Source: JAKZSU01 sp047517485 (GTDB lineage Bacteria; Pseudomonadota; Alphaproteobacteria; UBA7887). Taken from it: 23,538 nt of DNA. Positions 8,524-16,123 of the stretch are shown piece by piece. Position 1 is the first letter of the stretch. Each line of letters starts with the position of its first letter. A program made the translations under genes and the position numbers. The notes under the pieces were generated by a model. The model did no database searches and was not told where the DNA came from. It worked only from the letters and a program-made list of their open reading frames with translations. Where the stretch lies: positions 1 through 23,538 of the forward strand of contig JAKZSU010000067.1 in NCBI GenBank assembly GCA_047517485.1. The letters are read 5' to 3'.

Positions 8524-9878
8524 GCGCCCGCATATTGGTCATCGACGACGAGACCGTCTTCGCCGAGGCGATGGCGACCCGGCTGGCGCGCGACAGCCAC
8601 GACTGCCGGACCGCGGGCACCCTGGACGAGGGTCGGGCGCTGCTCGACCGGGGCTCCGAGTGGGATGCCGACGTGGTGCTGCTCGACATGCGCCTGCCCG
8701 ACGGCTCCGGCCTCGACCTGCTCGATGAATTGGCAAGCGTCGAGCCCAAGCGCGCGGTGGTGGTGATTACCGCGTTCGGCGCGATCGACGATGCGGTCGA
8801 GGCGATGAAACGCGGCGCGGTCGATTATTTGCGCAAACCGCTCGATCTCGACGAACTCGCCCTGGTGATCGATCGCGTGCTGTCCACCCAGGGGCTCGAG
8901 GCACGCCTCGATTACGCCCGCGAGCGCGACACCCGCGCGGTCGAAGGCGCCGAGCTTCTCGGTCGCAGTCCCGCGATGGTGGCGGCGCGGCGCGAAATCG
9001 CCGCAGTCGCCGGCCTCGCCGGCGAGCACGGCGCGCCGCCGCCGGCGGTGATGATCGTCGGCGAGACTGGCACCGGCAAGGATGTGGCGGCGCGGATGAT
9101 TCACCTGGCCGGCGACGCGGCGAAACGCCCCTTCGTGCGGGTCGATTGCGCCGCGCTGCCCGCCGACGAGATCGAGCAAGACCTGTTCGGCCGGAGTGGG
9201 CCGAGCCCCGCGCCGGGTCTGATCGAGGCCGCCGAGGACGGCACCGTGCTGCTCGACGAGATCTGCGAGTTGCCCGGCGATATTCAGGCCAAGCTTCTAT
9301 CGGTGATCGAACGCCGTCGGGTACGGCGGACCGGCGGGTCGAACGAGCACGGAATCGCGGCGCGCTTTATCGCCACCACCAACCGCGACCCGAAGACGAT
9401 GATCGCGGCCGGAACCCTGCGACCCGATCTCTACTATCGACTCAATGTTCTCGCCATCCATATGCCAAGCCTGCGCGAGTGCGAAGGCGATGCCGTCGTT
9501 TTGGCGCAAGACTTCGCCGCGGCGACGGCGCGGCGCTACGGCCGGCCGACACCGTCGCTCACCGAGGCCGCGCGGACCGCCATTGAACAATATTCCTGGC
9601 CCGGCAATGTGCGCGAAATGAAACACCTGATCGAGCGCGCGGTGCTGTTGGGGACCAAGGGTCGGATCGGCCCGCGCGACCTCGCGCTTTCGGAGGCCCC
9701 GCAAGACGCGACGGAAGTGTCGGCCGCGGGGCTCGACGGCATGAGCCTCGACGGCGCGGAAAAGTGGATGATGGAGCACGCCCTCGAGCGCTACCGCGGC
9801 AATGTATCCGCCGCCGCCCGCGCTCTTGGGGTGACCCGCATGGCGATGCGCTATCGGATGGAGAAACACAGGCTTTAG
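8520..9878 (+). CDS. NtrC-type response regulator lacking the GAFTGA sigma-54 contact loop
   Basis: 452 residues. Receiver domain 1-120 with acidic pocket IDDE (8-11), phospho-acceptor Asp56 (VVLLDMRLPDGSG), Thr84 (ITAFG) and Lys106 (RKP). AAA+ domain about 145-375 with Walker A GETGTGKD (181-188), Walker B VLLDEI (243-248) and arginines in RPDLYYRLNV (301, 307). C-terminal Fis-type helix-turn-helix 421-448 (NVSAAARALGVTRMAMRYRM). Between DLFG (221-224) and Walker B, where family members carry GAFTGA, the sequence reads RSGPSPAPGLIEAAEDGT, about seven residues shorter, and the motif is absent. Regulators without this loop (known examples include TyrR and HupR, and NtrC of Rhodobacter) work with sigma-70. 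I infer it binds the GGCTGATAT sites at 7016 and 9941. The phosphorylation and ATP sites otherwise look intact. Confidence 0.92.
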   Translation: MSARILVIDDETVFAEAMATRLARDSHDCRTAGTLDEGRALLDRGSEWDADVVLLDMRLPDGSGLDLLDELASVEPKRAVVVITAFGAIDDAVEAMKRGAVDYLRKPLDLDELALVIDRVLSTQGLEARLDYARERDTRAVEGAELLGRSPAMVAARREIAAVAGLAGEHGAPPPAVMIVGETGTGKDVAARMIHLAGDAAKRPFVRVDCAALPADEIEQDLFGRSGPSPAPGLIEAAEDGTVLLDEICELPGDIQAKLLSVIERRRVRRTGGSNEHGIAARFIATTNRDPKTMIAAGTLRPDLYYRLNVLAIHMPSLRECEGDAVVLAQDFAAATARRYGRPTPSLTEAARTAIEQYSWPGNVREMKHLIERAVLLGTKGRIGPRDLALSEAPQDATEVSAAGLDGMSLDGAEKWMMEHALERYRGNVSAAARALGVTRMAMRYRMEKHRL

Positions 9879-9940
9879 CGCCACTTTGGCCGGCCATTCC
9901 GGTTTGTTTCAGCCACACTGCGCCAAATCGGTCGAATAAC

Positions 9941-9955
9941 GGCTGATATCAGCCA
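9941..9955. promoter_or_regulatory. Palindromic operator-like site upstream of the TonB-dependent receptor
   Basis: GGCTGATATCAGCC (9941-9954) is a perfect 14-bp palindrome in an otherwise AT-rich 219-bp gap. The same sequence with two changes lies in the promoter of the upstream kinase gene (7016-7030). Half-site relatives occur nearby: GGCTGAAAC on the minus strand (9906-9914), and AACGGCTG at 10073-10080 preceded by GAATAA, as at the main site. It is about 75 bases upstream of the proposed -35 box, a position that suits an activator. Binding by the neighbouring response regulator is inference. Confidence 0.55.
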
Positions 9956-10027
9956 TAATAATATTATGGAAAGCAAGTTTTTATCAATTATTTCAATTAT
10001 TTATAGGAAAAAATTGAGAAAATTAAT

Positions 10028-10055
10028 TTGACCCTAACCAGCCGACCCTTTAAAT
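10028..10055 (+). promoter_or_regulatory. Probable sigma-70-type promoter of the TonB receptor operon
   Basis: TTGACC (10028-10033), 16 bases, TTAAAT (10050-10055), 42 bases before the start codon at 10098. The surrounding sequence is strongly AT-rich (9957-10030), unlike the rest of the window. I found no sigma-54 -24/-12 pair (GG, ten bases, GC) in this gap, in line with the missing GAFTGA loop of the adjacent regulator. Confidence 0.45.
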
Positions 10056-10097
10056 GTGCCTGCAAACGAATAAACGGCTGTTTTGCAGGGATATGGT

Positions 10098-12584
10098 ATG
10101 TCGATACAAAACGAACGCCTCCGTCGTGGCGTCATTGGACTCGTCACCTTGGGTGTCGTGTCATTTGGGTCGTCGGCGATGGCGCAAGATGACACCATCC
10201 AGATTCTCCCCGATATCGAAGTTTTCGGCACTACCCCATTGCTCGGCACCGGCGTATCGCGAGATCAGGTTCCGAGCAATCCGCAGACGATTACCGAGGA
10301 AGATCTCGACCGCCATCCAGCGCGGACCCTGACCGATCTTATCGACCGTCAGCTCGGCAGCGTCGCCGTCATCGACGTGCAAAACAATCCCTACCAGAAG
10401 GACGTGCGCTACCGCGGCTTCGCCGCCTCTCCCTTGCTCGGCGAATCCCAAGGCATCGCGGTGTTCCAGAATGGCGTCCGCATCAACGAAGCGTTCGGCG
10501 ACACCATCCAGTGGGATCTCATACCCGAGCCGGCGATCCGCCGCATGGATCTGGTCAACAGCAACCCGGTGTTCGGCCTGAACGCGCTCGGCGGCGCGAT
10601 CGCCATCGACATGAAGGACGGCTTTACGTTTCAGGGTGCCGAGGCCGAGGTGTACGGCGGGTGGTGGGAGCGTTACGGCGCCGAAGTCCAGGCCGGTTAC
10701 CAGGGCGAGAATTGGGCCGCCTACATCGCCGCCGATCGTCACAGCGACGCCGGTTGGCGCAACAATTCGCCGTCGGATCTCGCGCGGCTCTATACCGATG
10801 TCGGTCTGCGCGGCGAGGACTTTCAGGCCAATCTCAACTTCACCTTCGCCGATACCGAATTGTCCGGCAACGGCCCGACACCGATCGAGCTGCTCAAGGT
10901 CAATCGCCGCGCCCTGTTCACCCATCCCGATATCACCGACAACGAGATCTTCTTCGTGCAAGGCGACGGCAATTACGACGTCTCCGACAATGCGTCGGTG
11001 CAAGGCAATGCTTACTTCCGCCGCCTGTTGCGCACCACCCTAAACCTCGACGAAACCGACGCCGAGGACTGCACCGCGAATGCCGCCACCTTCGGCGCCG
11101 ATGCCAACCTGCCGGGCGCGGTGGCCAATGGCGGCGCGGTGCAAGCCGCGAACGGCGGCGGCTTTATTTGCACCGAGACCGCCAACGAACTGATCATCGA
11201 TCAGGACGGCAATGCGATCCCGAGTTTCGCCGCCACCTACGCCGCGAAAAACACCAGTTCGACGCAAACCCTGTCCTATGGCGGCGGCCTCCAGGCGACT
11301 TTTGAAAACGACCTGATGGCGATGGAGAATCTCTTCGTCTTCGGCGGCTCGGCCGATTTCTCGCAGACCGAGTTCCACAACGAGCAGTTCTTGGTGGCGA
11401 TGACCCTCGAGCGCGCCTTCGCCGATACCGCGGCGCCGATCCTCAATATCCAGGCCTATGACGCGCTTGGCGCCGGCGGGGCGCTGGCTGCCGGCGACGC
11501 GACCCCCGCCAAGGTCAAGAATTTCACCCGTAGTCTGGGTGTCTATGCCACCGACACCTTGAGCGTGACCGACGTGCTCGCGGTTACCATCGCGGCGCGG
11601 TTCAACCACACCCAGACCAACACCACCGATCAGTTCGACATCAACGCCGAACGGGCCGGCTCGCTCGAAGGGTCGCATACCTTTAGCCGAGTCAATCCGG
11701 CGGTGGGCGCGACATACGCCTTCCCCAATCTGGGTTTCACCGCCTATGTCGGCGGCGCCCAGAATACCCGCGTGCCGACCCCCGCCGAGCTCGGCTGCGC
11801 CGATCCCGCCGCGCCGTGCCGTTTTCCCAATGCCTTCGTCGCCGATCCCCCGCTCGAACAAGTGGTCGCGACCACTTTCGAGGCAGGCTTGCGCGGACGC
11901 ATTCTTGGGCTGCCCGCCGATCTCGACATCAATTGGAACGCCGGCCTGTTCACCACCACCAACGCCGACGACATTATATTCGTCAATTCGGGCACCGGCA
12001 CCGGGTCGGGCTTTTTCAAGAACGTCGGCGATACCCGGCGGCGCGGACTCGAAGCGGGGATCCGCGGCGACTGGGACCGCTTGGGATGGTTCGCCAACTA
12101 CAGCTTGGTCGATGCCACGTTCGAGACCGCGTTTACCGTCGCCTCGGCCAACCACCCGCTCGCGGCGTCGCTGGGCGGCGGCGCCTCGATCCCGGTTGAG
12201 CAAGGCGACGACATCCCGGGCATCCCCGACCACACGTTCACCCTCGGCCTCGATTACGATCTGTTCGACGCTTTGACCATCGGCGGCACGGTGAGCGCCC
12301 GCTCGGGCGTCTATTTGCGCGGTGACGAAGGGAACTTCCTCGGCCGCACCAACAGCTACGCGGTGGTCAACGCGCACGCGACCTACGGCATCGGCGAGGC
12401 CGTCGAGGTGTTCATGCGGATCGAGAACCTCTTCAACACCAATTACGAGACCTTCGGGGTTCTCGGCGAGACCGGCACCAACGTGCCGATCCACGAGCTG
12501 CCCAACGGCATCGCCAATCCCCGCTTTCTGTCCCCCGGCCAACCGTTCGCCGCCTATATCGGCGTCCGCATCGCGTTGAATTAG
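10098..12584 (+). CDS. TonB-dependent outer-membrane receptor
   Basis: 828 residues. Signal peptide about 1-30 (GVIGLVTLGVVSFGSSAMAQ). A short N-terminal segment that may hold the TonB box (DTIQILPDIEVFG) is followed by the plug domain (PQTITEEDLDRHPARTLTDL ... VRYRGFAASPLLGESQGIAV ... NALGGAIAIDMKDG), then a 22-strand-type barrel. The TonB box is tentative. The start ATG at 10098 has AGGG 7 bases upstream; an in-frame TTG at 10083 is less likely. The barrel ends in YIGVRIALN, without the terminal aromatic residue most barrels have. Two cysteine pairs in the barrel (around 11070/11170 and 11795/11815) may form loop disulfides. Ligand unknown: no siderophore, heme or cobalamin genes are nearby. 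The exbB-exbD-exbD-tonB genes follow directly, so the receptor has its own energising complex. Confidence 0.92.
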   Translation: MSIQNERLRRGVIGLVTLGVVSFGSSAMAQDDTIQILPDIEVFGTTPLLGTGVSRDQVPSNPQTITEEDLDRHPARTLTDLIDRQLGSVAVIDVQNNPYQKDVRYRGFAASPLLGESQGIAVFQNGVRINEAFGDTIQWDLIPEPAIRRMDLVNSNPVFGLNALGGAIAIDMKDGFTFQGAEAEVYGGWWERYGAEVQAGYQGENWAAYIAADRHSDAGWRNNSPSDLARLYTDVGLRGEDFQANLNFTFADTELSGNGPTPIELLKVNRRALFTHPDITDNEIFFVQGDGNYDVSDNASVQGNAYFRRLLRTTLNLDETDAEDCTANAATFGADANLPGAVANGGAVQAANGGGFICTETANELIIDQDGNAIPSFAATYAAKNTSSTQTLSYGGGLQATFENDLMAMENLFVFGGSADFSQTEFHNEQFLVAMTLERAFADTAAPILNIQAYDALGAGGALAAGDATPAKVKNFTRSLGVYATDTLSVTDVLAVTIAARFNHTQTNTTDQFDINAERAGSLEGSHTFSRVNPAVGATYAFPNLGFTAYVGGAQNTRVPTPAELGCADPAAPCRFPNAFVADPPLEQVVATTFEAGLRGRILGLPADLDINWNAGLFTTTNADDIIFVNSGTGTGSGFFKNVGDTRRRGLEAGIRGDWDRLGWFANYSLVDATFETAFTVASANHPLAASLGGGASIPVEQGDDIPGIPDHTFTLGLDYDLFDALTIGGTVSARSGVYLRGDEGNFLGRTNSYAVVNAHATYGIGEAVEVFMRIENLFNTNYETFGVLGETGTNVPIHELPNGIANPRFLSPGQPFAAYIGVRIALN

Positions 12585-12607
12585 CAGCGCGTTAGGAGAT
12601 TTTAACC

Positions 12608-13273
12608 ATGATCGAACAAACCAACCTGATCACCGACGGCATAGAGCTCATCACCAAGGGCGGCCCGGTGATGATGATCCTGTTCCTGGTTTCGGTGGTC
12701 ACTCTGGCGATCATCCTGGTCAAGCTTTATCAGTTCTGGCGCGCCGGGCTCGGCAAGACCGCGTTCGTCGCTCCGGTCATCGACGCCTTGCATCGTGGTG
12801 AGCACGAGCCGGTGTTGATGGCGCTGCGCAACGAGCCTCATCCGGTGGCACGGGTGATGGAATGTGCGATTTCGACCGCCGCCAATCCCCGGCTCAGCGC
12901 CGAGGATCGCGACGCCGAGATCAGCCGCGTCGGCACCGCCGAGATCCGTAACCTCGAAAGCTATCTGCGTGGGCTCGAGGTGATCGCCAATCTCAGCCCC
13001 CTGCTCGGCCTTCTGGGCACCGTGCTGGGCATGATTAACGCCTTCGCCAATCTCGAATCCGCCGGCTCCAAGGTCGACCCGGCGTTGCTCGCCGGCGGGA
13101 TCTGGGAAGCCTTGCTCACCACCGCGTTCGGGCTGGTCATCGCGATCCCGGCACTCGCCGCCTACTACATGCTCGAAGGCCGCGTCGACACGGTTCGCGC
13201 GGCGATGAAGGACTCGGTCACCCGCGTCATCGGCTCCGCGCTTCACGGCGCGCGGCCGACCGCGATGGCGTAG
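12608..13273 (+). CDS. exbB: ExbB/MotA/TolQ-family proton-channel protein
   Basis: 221 residues with the three-helix layout of ExbB/TolQ: TM1 about 18-40 (GGPVMMILFLVSVVTLAIIL), a cytoplasmic domain, then TM2 and TM3 near 120-145 and 160-185 (NLSPLLGLLGTVLGMINAF and GGIWEALLTTAFGLVIAIPA). These two segments are the family hallmark and form the pentameric channel around the ExbD helices. TAGGAG lies about 10 bases upstream of the ATG, and the gene starts 23 bp after the receptor stop. Together with ExbD and TonB it converts the inner-membrane proton gradient into force on the receptor. TolQ is less likely because no TolA, TolB or Pal gene follows. Confidence 0.93.
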   Translation: MIEQTNLITDGIELITKGGPVMMILFLVSVVTLAIILVKLYQFWRAGLGKTAFVAPVIDALHRGEHEPVLMALRNEPHPVARVMECAISTAANPRLSAEDRDAEISRVGTAEIRNLESYLRGLEVIANLSPLLGLLGTVLGMINAFANLESAGSKVDPALLAGGIWEALLTTAFGLVIAIPALAAYYMLEGRVDTVRAAMKDSVTRVIGSALHGARPTAMA

Positions 13274-13300
13274 CACAAGCGGAAATTGGAGACCGCGGAC

Positions 13301-13702
13301 TTGGATTTCGCCGACCACAACAGGCAACGCCCCAAGCTCAACATCGCGCCGTTGATCGACGTGGTGTTCCTGCTGCTGATCTTTTTTATGTTGGCGGGCT
13401 CATTCGTCGAACGCACCGCGATCGACTTGTCGATTCCGAGCAACCAAACACCGACGTCGGCGACCGGCGAACCCTTGGTGGTCGATGTCGGTCCGTCGGG
13501 CCGGTTGGCGCTCAACGGCCTCGCGCTCACCCTCGATCAACTTGGCCCCGAACTCATCGCCCGCGCCGCCGGCGACGTGGACCGCGCGGTAACCATCCGC
13601 GCCAAGGCCTCGGTGCCGGTCCAGGACCTGGTGTCGGTGATGGATCGGGTGCGCGGCACCGGCTTCAAGAAAATCCGGCTGGCGACGCCGAACGGGCACT
13701 GA
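13301..13702 (+). CDS. exbD: ExbD/TolR-family protein, first copy (proton-pathway Asp present)
   Basis: 133 residues. Short cytoplasmic N-terminus, one transmembrane helix (about 15-37, IAPLIDVVFLLLIFFMLAGS) and a periplasmic ExbD/TolR domain. Asp20 in the helix corresponds to the conserved aspartate (Asp25 of E. coli ExbD) that carries protons. I chose the TTG at 13301: GGAGA lies 8 bases upstream, and with this start the protein aligns with the second ExbD residue for residue, both having the key position at 20. An in-frame TTG at 13286 would add five residues. The gap to exbB is 27 bp and to the second exbD 4 bp, so the genes are one operon. Confidence 0.88.
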   Translation: MDFADHNRQRPKLNIAPLIDVVFLLLIFFMLAGSFVERTAIDLSIPSNQTPTSATGEPLVVDVGPSGRLALNGLALTLDQLGPELIARAAGDVDRAVTIRAKASVPVQDLVSVMDRVRGTGFKKIRLATPNGH

Positions 13703-13706
13703 GGCG

Positions 13707-14111
13707 ATGGAATTCGCGGGACGCAAACCCTTGTCCGACGGCATCAATATGGTGCCGTTGATCAACATCGTGTTCCTGCTGCTGATCTTCTTCATGCTGT
13801 CGAGCACCTTGGTCACTCCCGACCAATTCAATGTCGACTTGCCCGAATCCGAGCAGGGCCGCCCGGCTGGCTCGCAGCCGATCGTCGTGCTGATCTCCGC
13901 CGACGGCGGCTTCGCGATCAACAACGAGACGCTTGCGCTCGGCGAACTGGAGCCAAGGTTGGCGGGTTTGCGCGCCGCCGACCCCGCCGCTGGAATCGTG
14001 GTCAAGGCGGACGCGCGGGCGACCACCGCCGCGGTGGTCAACGTGTTGCGCCGCGCCCGCGCCGCGGGGATCGAGCGGGTGGCGCTGGCGACCCAAGGGG
14101 TGGCCCCGTGA
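13707..14111 (+). CDS. ExbD/TolR-family protein, second copy with Asp-to-Asn change in the membrane helix
   Basis: 134 residues, same fold as the first copy: N-terminus MEFAGRKPLSDG, single transmembrane helix (NMVPLINIVFLLLIFFML, 14-31) and a periplasmic domain. The codon at the proton-pathway position is AAC (Asn20), where the first copy has GAC (Asp20). Changing this aspartate to asparagine inactivates E. coli ExbD, so this subunit is unlikely to carry protons itself. It may pair with the first copy in the ExbD dimer, giving a channel with one active side, or act as a docking subunit. Paired exbD genes are known in other bacteria (for example exbD1/exbD2 of Xanthomonas). The stop overlaps the tonB GTG start. 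Confidence 0.88.
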   Translation: MEFAGRKPLSDGINMVPLINIVFLLLIFFMLSSTLVTPDQFNVDLPESEQGRPAGSQPIVVLISADGGFAINNETLALGELEPRLAGLRAADPAAGIVVKADARATTAAVVNVLRRARAAGIERVALATQGVAP

Positions 14112-15610
14112 TCCGGGTCACCAGCGCCCAGTTCGCGGTCGCCGCGGTGCTCGCGGCGCTCGCCCATGGCGCGGCGTTGGGGGCCATGGCCCTGCGCGAG
14201 CCGGAGACCGCCGAAGCCGAACCCGAGGCCCTGGTGTTTCTCGAGCTCGCGGCGCTCGGTGACGAACTCGGCGTCCTCGATCCCACCGCGCCGACCGCGA
14301 GCGCGGCGCCGCCGACCGCGCCCGTCGATCCCGATCAACTGGCCGCGCCGGAAGACGACGCCGCGCTTCCTACCGCCCCGCCGCCGCCCGATGCGTCGGC
14401 TACGGAGACCGTGCCACGGGAAGAGCCGATCGAGGAAGACCCCCTCTACGCGGTGCCGCCCGATGTGGCGGATCCGACCTTGCCCGAGCCGCCGCCGGCG
14501 ACCGCGCTCGAAGTCACCGAGATCGTGCCGCCGGAAGAGGCGCTCGAGGAAGACCCGCTCGACGAGCTGGCGCCCGATTTGGCCGACCCGGTGTTGCCCG
14601 AGCCGCCGCCCGTGCCCGAGTTCGCGGCGATCGAGACACCACCGCCCGAGGATCCAATAGAGGACCGGCGTCCCGCGCCGCTGGAGGACTTGGCGATCGA
14701 ACCCGACGTTCTTCCCGACGCGCCCGAACGCCCGGAACTGGTGGTCGCGGAACTGCACATCGACGAGCAACGGATCACGCCGCTGCCCTTGCCCGACGAG
14801 ATCAACCGCTTCGAGCCGACCCCGCCACCGCTCGATGAACCGGACTTGCCGCCGCCGCCGCCCGACGAGGTGGACGCCGACGCGATGCTGCTCGAACCCG
14901 ACCCGCTGCCCGAGCCGCCGCCGCCAAGCGAGCCCGAACAGGTGCGCCTTGACGAGTTGCCGCCGCCGCCCGAGCGGACCCGCGAGCACCGTCCCGACAC
15001 GCCGCCGCTGACCATCGCCGCCATGACGCCACCACCGCCGCCCGAACAAGCGCGCCCGATCACCGAGGCGCTGCCGCCGCTGACACCGCGCCGCGACCCG
15101 CTGGCGGAATTGCCCAAGCCGCGCGCGAAACCAAAACCGCTGCAAGTCGCGGCGACACCACCCGCCGCGCCGCGTCCCGAGCCGGCTCCCGCGCCAGTTC
15201 CGCGCCAAGTCGCTCCGGCGCCGCCGCCACAAACCCAAGTAGCGAGCGCGCCCGCGGCCGTGGTGCCGCCGGCCGCCGCGCCGACGGTCAGACGCGGCGT
15301 TTCCACCGGCGACGCACGCGCCAAGTATGCCGGCAATATTCACCGTCAAATCAATTATCGGGCACAAAGTCATTATCCGCGCAAGGCGGCGAAGCGCGGC
15401 GAGGAAGGCGTGGTGCCGCTGCGCCTGGAAGTCGGTATCGAAGGCGAGCTGTTGTCGCTCACGGTGCTCGACGAAAGCCTGGCGTCGAGACGCTTGATCA
15501 AGGCGGCGATCAAGGCGGTCGAGAGATCAGCCCCCTTCCCTTCCTTCCCCCCCGAAATGGGCGACGGCTCGGCGATCTTCGAGGTGAAAATTCTCTACAA
15601 GCTGCGGTGA
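14108..15610 (+). CDS. tonB: TonB, energy-transducing protein with unusually long acidic proline-rich linker
   Basis: 500 residues, about twice E. coli TonB (239). GTG start overlapping the exbD2 stop (GTGA). One N-terminal membrane anchor (about 7-29). Residues about 40-390 are a proline-rich periplasmic linker full of Glu and Asp (PEPPP, EEDPL, PPPPDE), turning basic near 330-390 (PKPRAKPKP). Within it are two imperfect tandem copies of a 38-residue unit (DNA period 114 bp, from about 14405). The last ~95 residues are the TonB C-terminal domain (NIHRQINYRAQSHYPRKA ... GEEGVVPLRLEVGIEGELLS ... PFPSFPPEMGDGSAIFEVKI), which binds the TonB box of the receptor. Last gene of the receptor operon; its stop lies 8 bp from the convergent OsmC stop. 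Confidence 0.93.
   Translation: MIRVTSAQFAVAAVLAALAHGAALGAMALREPETAEAEPEALVFLELAALGDELGVLDPTAPTASAAPPTAPVDPDQLAAPEDDAALPTAPPPPDASATETVPREEPIEEDPLYAVPPDVADPTLPEPPPATALEVTEIVPPEEALEEDPLDELAPDLADPVLPEPPPVPEFAAIETPPPEDPIEDRRPAPLEDLAIEPDVLPDAPERPELVVAELHIDEQRITPLPLPDEINRFEPTPPPLDEPDLPPPPPDEVDADAMLLEPDPLPEPPPPSEPEQVRLDELPPPPERTREHRPDTPPLTIAAMTPPPPPEQARPITEALPPLTPRRDPLAELPKPRAKPKPLQVAATPPAAPRPEPAPAPVPRQVAPAPPPQTQVASAPAAVVPPAAAPTVRRGVSTGDARAKYAGNIHRQINYRAQSHYPRKAAKRGEEGVVPLRLEVGIEGELLSLTVLDESLASRRLIKAAIKAVERSAPFPSFPPEMGDGSAIFEVKILYKLR
14405..14640 (+). repeat. Two imperfect 114-bp tandem units inside tonB
   Basis: ACCGTGCCACGGGAAGAG near 14408 and ATCGTGCCGCCGGAAGAG at 14522 start two copies. Both encode P-x-EE-x-x-EEDPL, then x-PD-x-ADP-x-LPEPPP. 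The period of 114 bp keeps the reading frame. Repeat-number change here would alter the length of the TonB linker. Confidence 0.6.
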
Positions 15611-15618
15611 TCGATTGA

Positions 15619-16111
15619 TCACACGTCCTGCCACCCTTCCGCTGTCATCAGCCGATGGGCGATGGTGTTGGGGCGCATCAGAGTCTGCTCGACGAAGCAG
15701 CCTTTCTTCGCGGCGTCGATCAAGCGCCTCTGCTCGTCCAAGGGCGCGTCGCTCTCCATTTCGATATCGATGGCGAACCCCAACGGCTCTGAGACGTAAG
15801 GCGCCCGCCCCTGTTGGCGCGCGCCATTGCAGGCGGGTGGACAACGATATCCGCCCGACCTCGACATCGAGGCGCCTCGAGAACGCCCGCATTTGGGTCA
15901 TCAAGCACGCCGTGAGACCGCCGGCGAACAACATCAACGGGGTCGGCGCGGTGCCGGCACCGCCGTGATGTGCGCCTTCGTCGGTGGCGAGAGCGAACTC
16001 TGCTTGGTCTGGTTCGATCATCCGCACCACCATGTCGGTGCGCATCTTGGCCTCGTTCACCGCGTCGCAGGTGAATGTAACGGCGAAGCTATGCTCGTCG
16101 GAACCCGACAT
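15619..16111 (-). pseudogene. OsmC-family protein, split by a frameshift
   Basis: OsmC/Ohr-type proteins reduce organic peroxides with two cysteines; this subgroup is broader and often uncharacterised. The N-terminal half starts at the ATG at 16111 (GGAGG 5 bases upstream) and reads MSGSDEHSFAVTFTCDAVNE ... GGLTACLMTQMRAFSRRLDV, with the first cysteine, up to LSTRLQW at about 15824. The C-terminal half (GRAPYVSEPLGFAIDIEMES ... AAKKGCFVEQTL, with the second cysteine) continues in another frame from about 15828 to the stop at 15619. One extra or missing base near 15824-15845, in a GC-repeat stretch, separates them. Joined, the protein would be about 165 residues, normal for the family, and no other damage is seen. 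It may be a true pseudogene or a sequence error. It starts 12 bp after the hydantoinase-B gene, so it belongs to that operon. Confidence 0.8.
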
Positions 16112-16123
16112 GACCGCCTCCGT

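Noticed and set aside
9880..10097. Sigma-54 promoter for the TonB receptor
   Set aside because: No GG-N10-GC pair with the usual surroundings was found, and the adjacent regulator lacks the sigma-54 contact loop.
11040..12542. 500-codon minus-strand frame opposite the TonB receptor
   Set aside because: Shadow of the receptor gene, Gly/Arg/Val-rich translation without family similarity.
13400..15373. 657-codon minus-strand frame opposite exbD and tonB
   Set aside because: Low-complexity Arg/Gly-rich mirror of the proline-rich TonB linker; no recognisable domain.
15607..15622. Inverted repeat GTGATC-GATT-GATCAC as a terminator between tonB and osmC
   Set aside because: Only a 6-bp stem of moderate GC, no T run on either side, and it overlaps both stop codons; probably chance.
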